Source of the DNA: Roseomonas indoligenes | GTDB taxonomy: Bacteria; Pseudomonadota; Alphaproteobacteria; Acetobacterales; Acetobacteraceae | Assembly (NCBI RefSeq): GCF_017813365.1 | Contig: NZ_JAGIZA010000002.1 | Location: 414,394 to 478,393, forward strand | Direction: 5' to 3' | DNA: 64,000 nucleotides | Shown here: positions 35,101 through 42,504 of the stretch, piece after piece | How the letters are laid out: each line of letters opens with the position of its first letter | How positions within the stretch are numbered: the first letter of the stretch is position 1 | Notes under the pieces: generated by a model | Told to the model about the DNA's origin: nothing | The model's input: the letters and a program-made list of their open reading frames with translations, nothing else | Databases searched by the model: none | Program-made: the position numbers and the translations under genes

Positions 35101-36462
35101 GGAGACGAAGTGGATCGCCTCCGGCGCGTCCTCGACCCCAATGATGCCAGCATACTCGGCGGAGGTGGGGGAGGTGATGGCGAAGGACATCACCGCGTCC
35201 GAGCGCTCCAGCGCGACGAAGGCGTAGAGTTGGCCGTCGACGGTTCCGAGGGTGATGCTCTCCGGCTCGGGCCCCTTGTCGTCGGAGCGGCCGTCGTCCA
35301 GCAGCGCCGGCGCGTTGGCGAGCAGCATTCTCTCGATCATGTCGCCGGAGTCGAAGGTCAGGGTCAGGCCGGTGTCCGTGACTTCCCAGATGGAGAAGCT
35401 ACGGGCGCCGAGGGTGTGAAGGACGTCGATATCGCCGTCGCCGTCCGTGTCGCCGTCCACGGCGGAGATGTTCAGCCGGCCCAGCTCGGCGTCGGCCTTC
35501 AGGGCATCCACCGCCGCCTGGCCGCCGAAGGTATTGAGGTCGAGGTTGGCGTTCTTCAGGCGGACCACGTCGTTGTAGTCGCCCCACTCGGAGGCGTCTC
35601 CCTCGTTCGCGGTGACGAGGTAGGTGCGGCCGCCCTGCTCGAAGGTTGCGATGCCGTCCGGCATGTACATGCCGTGGAGGGGGGCAGTGTGGATGTTGAT
35701 GCCGTTGTCGCGGTCGGAGGTGTCGAGGCCGTTGCCGGCGAGGGAGTGGTCCTTCGTGCCGAGGGCGTAGACGCCCTGGTACTCCATCGTGTCGAGGTCG
35801 AGGACCGCGATCGCGTTGTTCTCCTGCAGCGTGACGTAGGCCTTGCTGCCATCGGGGGAGACCGCGATGTACTCGGGCTCGAGGTCGGTGGCGGCGGTGA
35901 CGCCCTCGACGCCGGTGATGCGGACGCCGGCGGCGCGCAGCGCCTCGGTGTCGAAGCCGCCGAAGCCGAGGAAGCTGCTCGTGCCGGTGGCCACGTCGAT
36001 CACGGCCACGCCACCCACGGGGTCGCCGGAGGCGTCCACCCCGTAGTTGTCGTTCGGCTCGCCCTCGATCGCGACGAGAAGGCGTGTGCCGTCGGGGGTG
36101 AAGGTGACCATGTCCGGCACCGCGCCGACCTCGACCGTGCGGATCAGGGTGGCGCCCGTGCCGCCGGCCGCGATGCGGTACATGGCGACCGTGCCGTTGC
36201 CGCCATCGGTCGCGTTGTCATAGGCCACGGCCATCACGTCGCCGGAGACGGCCACGCTGTTGCCGGTTCCGAGGGCGCCCAGTACGGAGGAGGGGAGGGC
36301 GAAGCGCGGCGTGCCGGTGGCGGCATCCAGCGCCTCGACGCCGCTGGCGCCGAGCACGAGGACGAGCTGGGTGGCCGCGTCGTAGGCGATGACCTCTGCC
36401 CCGCCGGCCGCGGTGCCGGAGCTGTCGTTCGTCCAGAGGAGTTGGGACGCGATGGTGGCCAT
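32155..36462 (-). CDS. Choice-of-anchor I / 5'-nucleotidase-like / RTX exported protein
   Basis: A 1435-residue protein in three parts. Residues 1 to about 485 form a beta-propeller-like choice-of-anchor I region (EYIAVSPDGSKAYVTLQENN, EPESITLGTVDG). About 490-1135 is a 5'-nucleotidase/metallophosphatase with LHASDFEAG (about 493-501), SSGDNYIPS, GNHEWDFG (about 593-600) and a C-terminal nucleotidase domain. About 1184-1340 holds RTX calcium repeats (GGAGDDxx, GGDGRDN), then a serralysin-like tail. There is no Sec signal at the N-terminus, so type I secretion via the C-terminal RTX signal is expected; no such transporter is in the window. It probably hydrolyses extracellular phosphoesters. 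GGGGAGAG precedes the ATG. Confidence 0.88.
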   Translation of the reverse strand: MATIASQLLWTNDSSGTAAGGAEVIAYDAATQLVLVLGASGVEALDAATGTPRFALPSSVLGALGTGNSVAVSGDVMAVAYDNATDGGNGTVAMYRIAAGGTGATLIRTVEVGAVPDMVTFTPDGTRLLVAIEGEPNDNYGVDASGDPVGGVAVIDVATGTSSFLGFGGFDTEALRAAGVRITGVEGVTAATDLEPEYIAVSPDGSKAYVTLQENNAIAVLDLDTMEYQGVYALGTKDHSLAGNGLDTSDRDNGINIHTAPLHGMYMPDGIATFEQGGRTYLVTANEGDASEWGDYNDVVRLKNANLDLNTFGGQAAVDALKADAELGRLNISAVDGDTDGDGDIDVLHTLGARSFSIWEVTDTGLTLTFDSGDMIERMLLANAPALLDDGRSDDKGPEPESITLGTVDGQLYAFVALERSDAVMSFAITSPTSAEYAGIIGVEDAPEAIHFVSAEDAPAGTGPLLLSPSEGNGKTTAHELAAVDGNFTLQILHASDFEAGLAATTRAAQFAAIIDKLEDGAANSITLSSGDNYIPSPFNAAETDPTVKDELIDLYAWLLGVPAASLSGLALNPAAVDIAIMNALGVQASVFGNHEWDFGSTAVANAIDFAKGTGTTSAAVTSIGAMFPYLSANLDFTNDAAMRNLFTAALRDASTYATTAGDLATPEALNAEAADQQVAPWTVITENGEKIGVLGVTTQLLASISSVGGVTVKDPAGDGGVDNMDELASILQPLIDQMTAQGLNKIILLSHLQQYQNELELAGKLSDVDVIIAGGSHAVFANEGDALQPGDTASETYPVIVEDADGKSTAIVNTGNEYSYIGKLTVTFDANGDIIPDSITDANSGAIAVNDAAVKSLWGNEDAYADGTRGGEVKAVTDAIADVIAAKDGNVLGYTDVYLEGRRGEVRTEETNLGNLSADANLFVAKQVDAGVTVSIKNGGGIRAEIGSYGLGADAPELPPQGNPDAGKPVGGVSQLDIENSLRFNNALSIVTLTAAELERVFEHAVAATGPNATPGQFGQFGGVSFSFDASLQAQRLDATGAVLQEGERVRNLVILDDAGHVLDTIVRNGELVGDAGRAIKVVTLSFLADVPGGDSYPIGLYADSRVDLLNNAALTDGAATFAAKGSEQDAFAEYLKAVHGTTATAFDEADTTPAGDERIQNLAARADTVLGTLVDGTGVDRVFGGDGRDNIQGGNGNNTLIGNAGDDQIFGGAGDNRLIGGLGDDYMAGGAGDDGYEVFSAGDRIFEKADEGSDRVTAWIDYTLGNNVEKLIMAGDAVSGTGNALANRILGTDGDNILSGLGGDDTLIANGGNDTLMGGAGSNRLTGGEGADTFRFDAPAGPGNLTRLMDFASGEDRIELDGDAFAALTARGAIDLAAFGTGRVAATAEQHVLFDAATSALYYDADGAGGADAIRFGTVQAGAAVTAADIWVV

Positions 36463-37074
36463 GTGATCTCTCCCCCCGCAGGCGGTGCGGTTCAGGGGGA
36501 GGGATTACTTGGCGTTAAGAGTCGCTTCATGCCCGGTTTGATGACAGTCCGGGTTCGAAACGATTGCTCTCGTGGGGGCGAGGAAAGCTGCTCCGCAGGC
36601 CGGCCGGAAGCGGCAGTGCGGCAGGGTATCAGGAACAGGTAATCTGATCCGGACCTAGCCCAAGACCATCGTGGCGGCTCCCAGAAGCCCTGCCCAAAGC
36701 AGGAAAGCCAATCCGACAGCAAAGATGAACGGGAAGCTGTTGTCGGAGGCCATCTGCTCGTCGGCGCTACTTCTGACATCCAGCCCTAGGTTCACTCTGA
36801 GTCTTTTCCCAAAAGCGGCACTTCGAGTCTAAATGACGAGCATCTGGGCATCAAGGCACAACCGAGTACAAAGAAAATGTTTAATAATTAGACAGAAATA
36901 TAGCTTTTGAGACTGCGGGTTAGGGCATCAGGATTGTTGGGTGTTCGTGTTCTGGGCAGCCTTTCAGTCGCAGGGCCGCAACGACCATATCTTGGTCGGA
37001 ACGGTGAGCCGCTGCCATTTTCTGGGCTGACACCGCATCTTTGGGGGAACCCGACGGCCTGACCGCCGTGTCTC
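36463..37074. other. Sparse intergenic region, partly AT-rich
   Basis: This is the largest stretch without a recognised gene. It separates the RTX gene from tRNA-Leu. From about 36790 to 36935 the base composition falls far below the rest of the window, with an AT-rich core near 36875-36915 (TTTAATAATTAG and ATATAGC). A 32-codon hydrophobic frame (36655..36753) lies in the middle. The part next to 36462 must include the RTX promoter. I see no transposase remnant, repeat pair or convincing promoter. Confidence 0.6.
36655..36753 (-). CDS. Possible 32-residue single-span membrane peptide
   Basis: The frame begins MASDNSFPFIFAVG and continues as one hydrophobic helix (LAFLLWAGLLGAATMVLG) to a TAG stop. 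A short polar N-terminus followed by a 24-residue apolar stretch is what a small membrane protein looks like. The upstream GACGAGCAG is only a modest ribosome site. It lies alone in the sparse region, with the AT-rich tract upstream as a possible promoter. No family is recognised, and it may be chance. Confidence 0.35.
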   Translation of the reverse strand: MASDNSFPFIFAVGLAFLLWAGLLGAATMVLG

Positions 37075-37160
37075 TGGTGCGGGTGGCCGGTTTCGAACCG
37101 GCACTCTGTTGCCAGAAGCGGATTTTGAGTCCGCCGCGTCTACCGTTCCGCCACACCCGC
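37075..37160 (-). tRNA. tRNA-Leu(CAA)
   Basis: On the minus strand, acceptor GCGGGTG/CACCCGC, anticodon arm GCGGA-CTCAAAA-TCCGC (anticodon CAA, reading UUG), a class II long variable arm (about TTCTGGCAACAGAGT) and T arm GCCGG-TTCGAAA-CCGGC. The discriminator A is followed by an encoded CCA (37075-37077). The long variable arm is typical of leucine tRNA. Confidence 0.93.
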
Positions 37161-37215
37161 GCGAAGAACCAGATGCCACGGCCAGGGGCGCTCCGTCCAG
37201 CCGGGGCGGGATCCT

Positions 37216-37602
37216 TCAGGCGGCCCGGGAAGGGGCCTCGGCCTCCGCGGTGCTGAAGGCGGCGGGGGAGGTGACCTCCAGCATCTCCAGGTCGTCGGAG
37301 TGCTCCACCTCCCGGTGGCGCACGCCCGGGGGTTGCAGCACGCTGTCGCCCCGCTCCAGCAACACCTCGCCGATGTCCTCGTACTCGAACCGCACCCAGC
37401 CCTGCAGGACGAGGACGAGCTGGAACCCCAGCGCGTGCGTGTGCCACTGGGGCTTCGGGCCCTCCCCGGGGACGGCGCGGATGATGTGAGCGGCGTGGGT
37501 GCCGCCCGTGGCCTCCTTCGCGCCCAGGTCGCGATAGGCGAAAAAGCCGCGCAGCCCGGCGTCGTAGGTGGCGCCATGCGCCTTGCTGACGGTGGTCCGC
37601 AT
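37216..37602 (-). CDS. Cupin-domain protein
   Basis: A 128-residue single-domain cupin. Motif 1 is WHTHALGFQLVLVLQGWVRFEYE and motif 2 is GDSVLQPPGVRHREVEHSDDLEML, with the His/Glu metal ligands in place. There is no signal peptide. The ligand and reaction are unknown. It diverges from dsbB across 95 bp, in which no clear promoter is visible. Confidence 0.72.
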   Translation of the reverse strand: MRTTVSKAHGATYDAGLRGFFAYRDLGAKEATGGTHAAHIIRAVPGEGPKPQWHTHALGFQLVLVLQGWVRFEYEDIGEVLLERGDSVLQPPGVRHREVEHSDDLEMLEVTSPAAFSTAEAEAPSRAA

Positions 37603-37697
37603 GTTTCCTCCTGTTGCCCATCATTGACCCGGCGGATCGCCGCCATGCACGGGCAGGGCTTGCCGGGCGCGGGGCCCGGGACCAGCCTGCGCCCGGC

Positions 37698-38189
37698 ATG
37701 ACCACCCGGCAACACGCGGCGCTCGTCGCCCTTCTCTCCGCCGCCGCCCCGATCGCGGCCTTGGCATCCGAGCGCTTCCTGGGCATGGCGCCCTGCGCGC
37801 TGTGCCTGTGGCAGCGCTGGCCCTACTGGGCGGCGGCAGCGATCGCCGTGCTGGCCGCCGGCCTCCGCTCCCGCGCGCTGCTGGCGCTGGCGGGGGGCGC
37901 CGTGCTCGTCTCCGGCGCCATCGCGGGGCTGCATGTGGGGGTGGAGCAGGGGTGGTGGCCCAGCCCGCTCGCCTCCTGCGCCGCGCCGGATGTGGGCGTG
38001 GCCGCAAGCGTGGACGACCTTCTCCGCAGCCTGGCCGCGAAGCCGGACAAGCCCTGCGACGCCGCGGCCTACCCCATCCCCGGCCTTCCCATCTCCCTGG
38101 CGGCGATGAACCTGGCCTATGCGCTTGCGCTGGGCGCGCTGGCCCTTACCTGGGCTGGCAGGGGATCACGTCAGGGAGCCCGCGCATGA
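37698..38189 (+). CDS. Disulfide bond formation protein B (DsbB)
   Basis: A 163-residue, four-span inner-membrane protein. The first periplasmic loop has APCALCLWQRWPYW (the quinone-linked CXXC), and the second pair is SCAAPDVGV and KPCDAAAYPIPG. It oxidises DsbA and passes electrons to ubiquinone. The ATG at 37698 (MTTRQHAALVALLS) puts the start at the first membrane helix; a longer open frame from 37614 adds an unconserved Arg-rich leader. Its stop overlaps the coq7 start (ATGA), so quinone use and quinone synthesis are coupled here. Confidence 0.87.
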   Translation: MTTRQHAALVALLSAAAPIAALASERFLGMAPCALCLWQRWPYWAAAAIAVLAAGLRSRALLALAGGAVLVSGAIAGLHVGVEQGWWPSPLASCAAPDVGVAASVDDLLRSLAAKPDKPCDAAAYPIPGLPISLAAMNLAYALALGALALTWAGRGSRQGARA

Positions 38190-38749
38190 GCCAGGACCGC
38201 CGCACCACCCTGCAGGACCGCCTGCCCGGAGACCCTACCCCACGCGAATACGTGGCCCGCACTATCCGCGTGGACCATGCCGGGGAATACGGGGCCAAGC
38301 GCATCTACGAGGGCCAGCTCGCCGTGCTCGGCCGCACGAAGTACGGCCCCCTGCTGGAACACATGAAGGAGCAGGAGCAGGTCCACCTCGACACCTTCAC
38401 CCGCCTTATCGCCCAGCGCCGGGTAAGGCCCACGGCGCTGCTGCCCCTGTGGCACGTGGCCGGCTTCGCACTCGGCGCCGCCACCGCCCTGATCGGGCAC
38501 CGCGGCGCCATGGCCTGCACCGTGGCGGTGGAGGAGGCGATCGACGAGCACTACGCCGCCCAGCACGCCACGCTTGGGGAGGACGAGCAGCCGCTGCGCG
38601 ACCAGATCGATCGCTTCCGGCAGGAGGAGTTGGAACACCGCGACATCGGGCTGGAGAACGAGGCGGAACTGGCCCCGGCCTACAAGCTCCTGGCTGCGGC
38701 CATCAAGGCCGGGTGCAAGGTGGCGATCAAGGTGAGCGAGCGCGTCTGA
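38186..38749 (+). CDS. coq7: Demethoxyubiquinone hydroxylase (Coq7/CAT5 family)
   Basis: A 187-residue di-iron hydroxylase of ubiquinone synthesis. The carboxylate-bridged iron ligands are in DHAGEYGAKRIYEGQ, KEQEQVHLDTF, VEEAIDEHYAAQ and EELEHRDIGLENEA. It hydroxylates demethoxyubiquinone at C6 in the membrane, a reaction done by UbiF in E. coli. Length and motifs match the alphaproteobacterial Coq7 type. The ATG overlaps the dsbB stop (ATGA). Confidence 0.93.
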   Translation: MSQDRRTTLQDRLPGDPTPREYVARTIRVDHAGEYGAKRIYEGQLAVLGRTKYGPLLEHMKEQEQVHLDTFTRLIAQRRVRPTALLPLWHVAGFALGAATALIGHRGAMACTVAVEEAIDEHYAAQHATLGEDEQPLRDQIDRFRQEELEHRDIGLENEAELAPAYKLLAAAIKAGCKVAIKVSERV

Positions 38750-38946
38750 GGGCGGTCTGTCCCGGAAAAAGGAAGAAGGGATTCTCCCTCTCCCCGGACC
38801 ACTCGCCATCATCTTTTCCAGACTTCGGGAATACTGCGCTGACGGTGCGCCTCGGCTCGTGGAGCCGAGGCGACTGCAAGGGCAGGCAAAGGCTGATCGT
38901 CGTCAGCTGACAGCTCAAGTCAGTTCCGGGGCAGCCCGATGCTGGT

Positions 38947-38995
38947 CCAGGAGCCTCAGGCTCCTGGCGGGGGTCCAGGGGGCGGAGCCCCTTGG
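38947..38995. repeat. Twin palindromes, intergenic repeat type
   Basis: CCAGGAGCCT-C-AGGCTCCTGG (38947-38967) is a perfect 10-bp palindrome. After seven bases CCAGGGGGC-GGA-GCCCCTTGG (38975-38995) makes a second 9-bp stem with one mismatch. GGTCCAGGGGGCGGAGCCCC-like elements are widely scattered between genes of GC-rich alphaproteobacteria. It lies between convergent coq7 and the lipoprotein gene and may stop transcripts. Confidence 0.6.
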
Positions 38996-39014
38996 GGCCG
39001 TCTTCGACCCCTGA

Positions 39015-39716
39015 TCAGGCCCGCCACATCGGTCCGGCCGGCGCCGGCCTCGGCCTCGGCCGTCGGGGCGCAGGCGGGGGAGCCGGCGGTGGCGCGACGA
39101 CGGGGGCAGGGGCTTCCGGCGGCTCCGCGGCCGGCATGGGCTCCGGCGGAAGGCCGGAGAGGGCGCCGATCAGGCGGAGCGTCACGGCGAGCAGCGGGTC
39201 GCGCGCCCCACGGCGGGGGTCGGCGGCCTCCGGGGCCATCATCATCACGAGGAAGACCCGGCGCTGGAGCATGGTGGCGCAGCCGATCTGGCGGCGGGGG
39301 ACGGCGCCGCGCAGCTGGATATCCAGGCAGCGCGCGGCGGGCCCGGCCTCCGCCACGCGGGCGCCGAAGTGGCGCAGCGTGGCGTTCTCCCGGCGGGAGG
39401 CGGCATCCACGGCGGCGGCGCGGGCGAAGACCTCCACGGCCTGGCCCACTTCCGGCCCCTCCTCTCCGTCGCGGGCATCGGCGCGGCGCGTGGGCTCCAG
39501 CGCGTGGATGGAAGCGGTGGCGTGGGTTGGGCTGTCGTAGCGGGCGATGGTGGTGCGGCCGGCATCGCCATCCGGGCGCTGCTTGCGGAAGCCGCCGATC
39601 TCCTCCGGCAGGCGGGCGAAGGCTTCCTCGACCCCGCGATCGGGCGCGACGCGGCCCGCGCAAGCGGCCAGGAGCGGGAGGAGTGCAACGAGAAGCGGGG
39701 CAACCCGACGGAGCAT
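39015..39716 (-). CDS. Putative lipoprotein, unknown function
   Basis: A 233-residue protein with a lipoprotein signal: MLRRVAPLLVALLPLLAAC, lipobox LAAC with Cys19. The mature part has a conserved-looking core (EEIGGFRKQRPDGDAG, AARCLDIQLRG, RQIGCATMLQRRVFLVMMM) and an extremely Pro/Ala-rich C-terminal tail of about 50 residues that could span peptidoglycan. I do not recognise the family. Confidence 0.68.
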   Translation of the reverse strand: MLRRVAPLLVALLPLLAACAGRVAPDRGVEEAFARLPEEIGGFRKQRPDGDAGRTTIARYDSPTHATASIHALEPTRRADARDGEEGPEVGQAVEVFARAAAVDAASRRENATLRHFGARVAEAGPAARCLDIQLRGAVPRRQIGCATMLQRRVFLVMMMAPEAADPRRGARDPLLAVTLRLIGALSGLPPEPMPAAEPPEAPAPVVAPPPAPPPAPRRPRPRPAPAGPMWRA

Positions 39717-39777
39717 GGCGCCTTCTAACCTGCCGCCGCCCCGGGGGGTAGGCCGAGGGTGGCCTCGGGGCCTCGGG

Positions 39778-39960
39778 TCAGAGATGCGGCAGGCGGGGGC
39801 GGGGCGTCCGTTCGACCCGCATCCAGTCGGGCCAGCCGACCCTGCGCTCCACCAGGACGAGGCCGATGGCCAGGGCCAGCGCCGCCAGCATCACGATCAG
39901 CTTCATGCGGGACGGCGGGTTCCGCCAGATCCGCCACATGGAGAACAGGAGACGGTCCAA
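39778..39960 (-). CDS. Small single-span membrane protein, unknown function
   Basis: A 60-residue protein with a basic N-terminus (MDRLLFSMWRIWRNPPSRMK), one helix (LIVMLAALALAIGLVLVE) and a Trp/Arg-rich tail. It begins 9 bp after the HNH gene stop on the same strand, so it is probably cotranscribed. The positive-inside distribution is normal for an N-in inner-membrane protein. No family is recognised. Confidence 0.6.
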   Translation of the reverse strand: MDRLLFSMWRIWRNPPSRMKLIVMLAALALAIGLVLVERRVGWPDWMRVERTPRPRLPHL

Positions 39961-39969
39961 GGCGGGGCC

Positions 39970-40593
39970 TCAGCTCTCCAGTTCGCTGTCCCAGTAGAGG
40001 TAGTCGCGCCAGCTCTCGTGCAGGTGGTTGGGCGGGAAGGCCCGGCCGTTCTCCTGCAATTCCCAGCTGGTAGGCTGGCGGGGGACCTGGCGGGGCAGCA
40101 TTCCGATCTCCCGCGGCAGCTTCGATCCCTTACGGAGATTGCAGGGACCGCAGGCCGCGACGACGTTCTCCCAGGTGGTTCGGCCGCCGCGGCTGCGGGG
40201 GATGACGTGATCGAAGGTCAGGTCCGGGGCCGCGTGGTCGCGGCCGCAGTACTGGCAGGAGAAGCGGTCCCGCAGGAAGACGTTGAAGCGGGTGAAGGCC
40301 GGGCGCCGGGCGGCGGGGATATACTCCTTCAGCGCGATCACGCTCGGCAGGCGCATCGTCAGGCTGGTGGAGTGGACCTCGGTCTCGTACTCGTTCAGCA
40401 CGCTCACCCGGTCCAGGAACACCGCCTTCACCGCGTCCTGCCAGGACCAGATGGAGAGGGGGAAGTAGGACAGGGGCCGGAAATCCGCGTTCAGCACCAG
40501 GGCCGGGAAGTTGCGCGTACCCGGCCCGCCGAAGACCGGAAGGTCGTCGAAGCCACCACCGAAACCTGGGCCGCCGTGTGAACCGTCTGGCAC
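39970..40593 (-). CDS. HNH endonuclease
   Basis: A 207-residue protein of the widely conserved bacterial HNH family. The nuclease core is CQYCGRDHAAPDLTFDHVIPRSRGG, split here between the CXXC zinc pair and the catalytic DHVIP, then WENVVAACGPCNLRKGSK with the second zinc pair. An N-terminal part (LVLNADFRPLSYFPLSIW) is shared with chromosomal, non-mobile members often found once per genome, so it is likely a housekeeping nuclease of unknown role. There are no intron or phage hallmarks nearby. Confidence 0.87.
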   Translation of the reverse strand: MPDGSHGGPGFGGGFDDLPVFGGPGTRNFPALVLNADFRPLSYFPLSIWSWQDAVKAVFLDRVSVLNEYETEVHSTSLTMRLPSVIALKEYIPAARRPAFTRFNVFLRDRFSCQYCGRDHAAPDLTFDHVIPRSRGGRTTWENVVAACGPCNLRKGSKLPREIGMLPRQVPRQPTSWELQENGRAFPPNHLHESWRDYLYWDSELES

Positions 40594-40779
40594 GCGCTGC
40601 TCCCTGCCGGAGACGCGGCGTCACAAGCGCTGGGGCTCGGCCGGGCGGTCGGGCCCCAGATCAAGTGGCGCCGCCCGTAACGCATGCGAAGATGACAGCG
40701 GGCCGCCGGGGGCGCAACTCACGCGCCCGGGTGCTGGCAGGGCCGGGCGCCCGGATTCACGGAGGGTTCACGCGGCGGA

Positions 40780-41445
40780 TCAGGCCTCGGGAAGTCCCGC
40801 TGCGGCGCGCTGAAGGAACAGGGCACCCGCCGAGAGGCCCGCATCGTCGATTCCGTGGGCGAGTCGTGGGGAGAAGACGGACTCCACGGGCACGCCGCCG
40901 TCGCGCAGCGCGCGCTCCGCCGCGCGGCTGCCCGCTGCGGGCACCACCTCGTCGGCCTCGCCATGGACCAACAGCACGGGCGGGCGGCCACGCAGCTCCG
41001 CGCCGAGCGACTCGGGGGCCAGAAGAAGGCCGGAAAAGGCGAGGATCGCGGCTGGCGGGGCGGTGCGGCGCAGGCCGCAGAACAGGGCGGTCATCGCGCC
41101 CTGGGAGAAGCCCATGAGCATGACATGGCTCTCCGGCAGGCCGGCGGCGGCACATTCCCTGGCGATCAGGGCGTCCAGCAGCGGGGCCGCGGCGCGCACC
41201 CCGGCCTCCATCCGCGCGGGGATCCGGTCGCTCAGGTCGAACCACTGCCGGCCATAGGGGGCGCCGGCATAGGGAAAGGGAGCGTGCGGCGCGATGAAGA
41301 GGGCGTCCGGCACCGCGCGGCCCCATTGCGGGGCGAGGTCGACCAGGTCGTTGCCGTCGGCGCCTACGCCGTGCAGCAGCAGGACGAGTTGCTTCGGCTT
41401 GCCCTTGCTCGCGGGTCCCCAGCGCGGTCCGTCCAGTTCGGCCAT
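40780..41445 (-). CDS. Phospholipase/carboxylesterase-type alpha/beta hydrolase
   Basis: A 221-residue cytoplasmic esterase. It has the oxyanion loop LVLLLHGVGADGND, the nucleophile elbow MGFSQGAMTAL (Ser), VLLVHGEADEVVPAAG with the Asp and a C-terminal LAHGIDDAG with the His. It belongs to the YpfH/acyl-protein-thioesterase-like group. The natural substrate is unknown. It diverges from gluQRS across 44 bp. Confidence 0.85.
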   Translation of the reverse strand: MAELDGPRWGPASKGKPKQLVLLLHGVGADGNDLVDLAPQWGRAVPDALFIAPHAPFPYAGAPYGRQWFDLSDRIPARMEAGVRAAAPLLDALIARECAAAGLPESHVMLMGFSQGAMTALFCGLRRTAPPAAILAFSGLLLAPESLGAELRGRPPVLLVHGEADEVVPAAGSRAAERALRDGGVPVESVFSPRLAHGIDDAGLSAGALFLQRAAAGLPEA

Positions 41446-41489
41446 CCTGCTTCCCTTCCTTGATGACCCCCGCTAACCCGGGGGGCGCG

Positions 41490-42335
41490 ATGGCAGCAAG
41501 ACCGACCACGCGCTTCGCGCCCAGCCCGACCGGTTACCTGCATCTCGGCCACGCCCATTCGGCGCTGCTGGCCTGGCACGCGGCGCGGGAGGGGGGCGGA
41601 CGATTCCTGCTGCGGATCGAGGACATCGACCGCACGCGCTGCCGCCCGGAATTCACGGACGCCATCACCAAGGACCTGGCCTGGCTGGGGCTGGACTGGG
41701 ATGGCCCGGTGCGGGTCCAATCCGCGCATTTCCGGGAATACCGTGCGGCGCTGGATTCGCTCGCCTCCCGAGGGCTGCTCTATCCCTGCTTCTGCACGCG
41801 GGCGGAGATCGCGCGGGAGGTGGCGGCGATCGGGGCGGCGCCGCACGGGCCGGACGGGCCGCTCTATCCCGGAACCTGCCGGCGCCTCCTCCCGGCGGAG
41901 CGGGCGGCGCGCATCGCCTCCGGCCAGCCCTATGCGCTGCGGCTGGACATGGCGGCGGCGCTGGCCGCCGCCGGCGGGCCGCTCTCCTACGAGGAACTCG
42001 GGCAAGGGCGGTTGCGCTGCGACCCCGCCCGCTTCGGGGACGCGGTGCTGGCGCGGAAGGACACGCCCGCCTCCTACCACCTCTGCGTGACGCATGACGA
42101 CGCCCTGCAGGGGGTGACGCTGGTAACGCGGGGGGACGACCTGCGCCCCGCCACGGACCTGCACCGGCTGCTCCAGGTGCTGATGGGCTGGCCGGAGCCG
42201 GCCTATCGTCATCACGCGTTGCTGCTGGGGCCGGATGGCCGCCGCCTGGCCAAGCGGGACGGGGCGCGAAGCCTGCGGGAGATGCGCGCGGCCGGGATGG
42301 ATGCGGCGGCGGTGCGGGCCATGGCCGGCGCATAG
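41490..42335 (+). CDS. gluQRS: Glutamyl-Q tRNA(Asp) synthetase
   Basis: A 281-residue truncated glutamyl-tRNA synthetase paralogue lacking the anticodon-binding domain. It attaches glutamate to queuosine in tRNA-Asp. Motifs are TRFAPSPTGYLHLGHA (HIGH), RIEDIDRTRCRPEF, the zinc-site CFCTRAE and LAKRDGARSL in place of KMSKS. The ATG at 41490 starts shortly before RFAPSPTG, as in the family; the in-frame ATG at 41463 would add nine residues. The C-terminus is Ala-rich and short. Confidence 0.92.
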   Translation: MAARPTTRFAPSPTGYLHLGHAHSALLAWHAAREGGGRFLLRIEDIDRTRCRPEFTDAITKDLAWLGLDWDGPVRVQSAHFREYRAALDSLASRGLLYPCFCTRAEIAREVAAIGAAPHGPDGPLYPGTCRRLLPAERAARIASGQPYALRLDMAAALAAAGGPLSYEELGQGRLRCDPARFGDAVLARKDTPASYHLCVTHDDALQGVTLVTRGDDLRPATDLHRLLQVLMGWPEPAYRHHALLLGPDGRRLAKRDGARSLREMRAAGMDAAAVRAMAGA

Positions 42336-42504
42336 GGACGCCCTGGCAGGGTTGATGCTTGCTAGCCGCTGCCCCAGGCATCGGAACGGTGCCGGGCGCG
42401 TTCAGCCCTGCGGCGTCCGCGGCAGGAGCCGGACGGCCGGCGCCTTGCGCGGGGATGGTGCCGGCGGACGAAGCCCCGATCGTGAAGAAGGGTGCGTGGC
42501 CCCG

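Noticed and set aside
32284-36642. A 1452-codon open frame antisense to the RTX gene
   Set aside because: It is a GC-rich shadow: its composition (Gly/Ala/Val/Glu/Asp runs without motifs) mirrors the real gene, and the sense frame has recognisable domains, a ribosome site and a terminator.
36492-36779. 95-codon minus-strand frame in the sparse region
   Set aside because: Low-complexity Ser/Pro/Arg content without a ribosome site. The hydrophobic 32-codon frame in the same place is the better candidate.
39970-40593. HNH gene as part of a mobile intron or phage
   Set aside because: Neighbours are ordinary chromosomal genes without intron, integrase or capsid features, and the sequence matches the common chromosomal HNH type.
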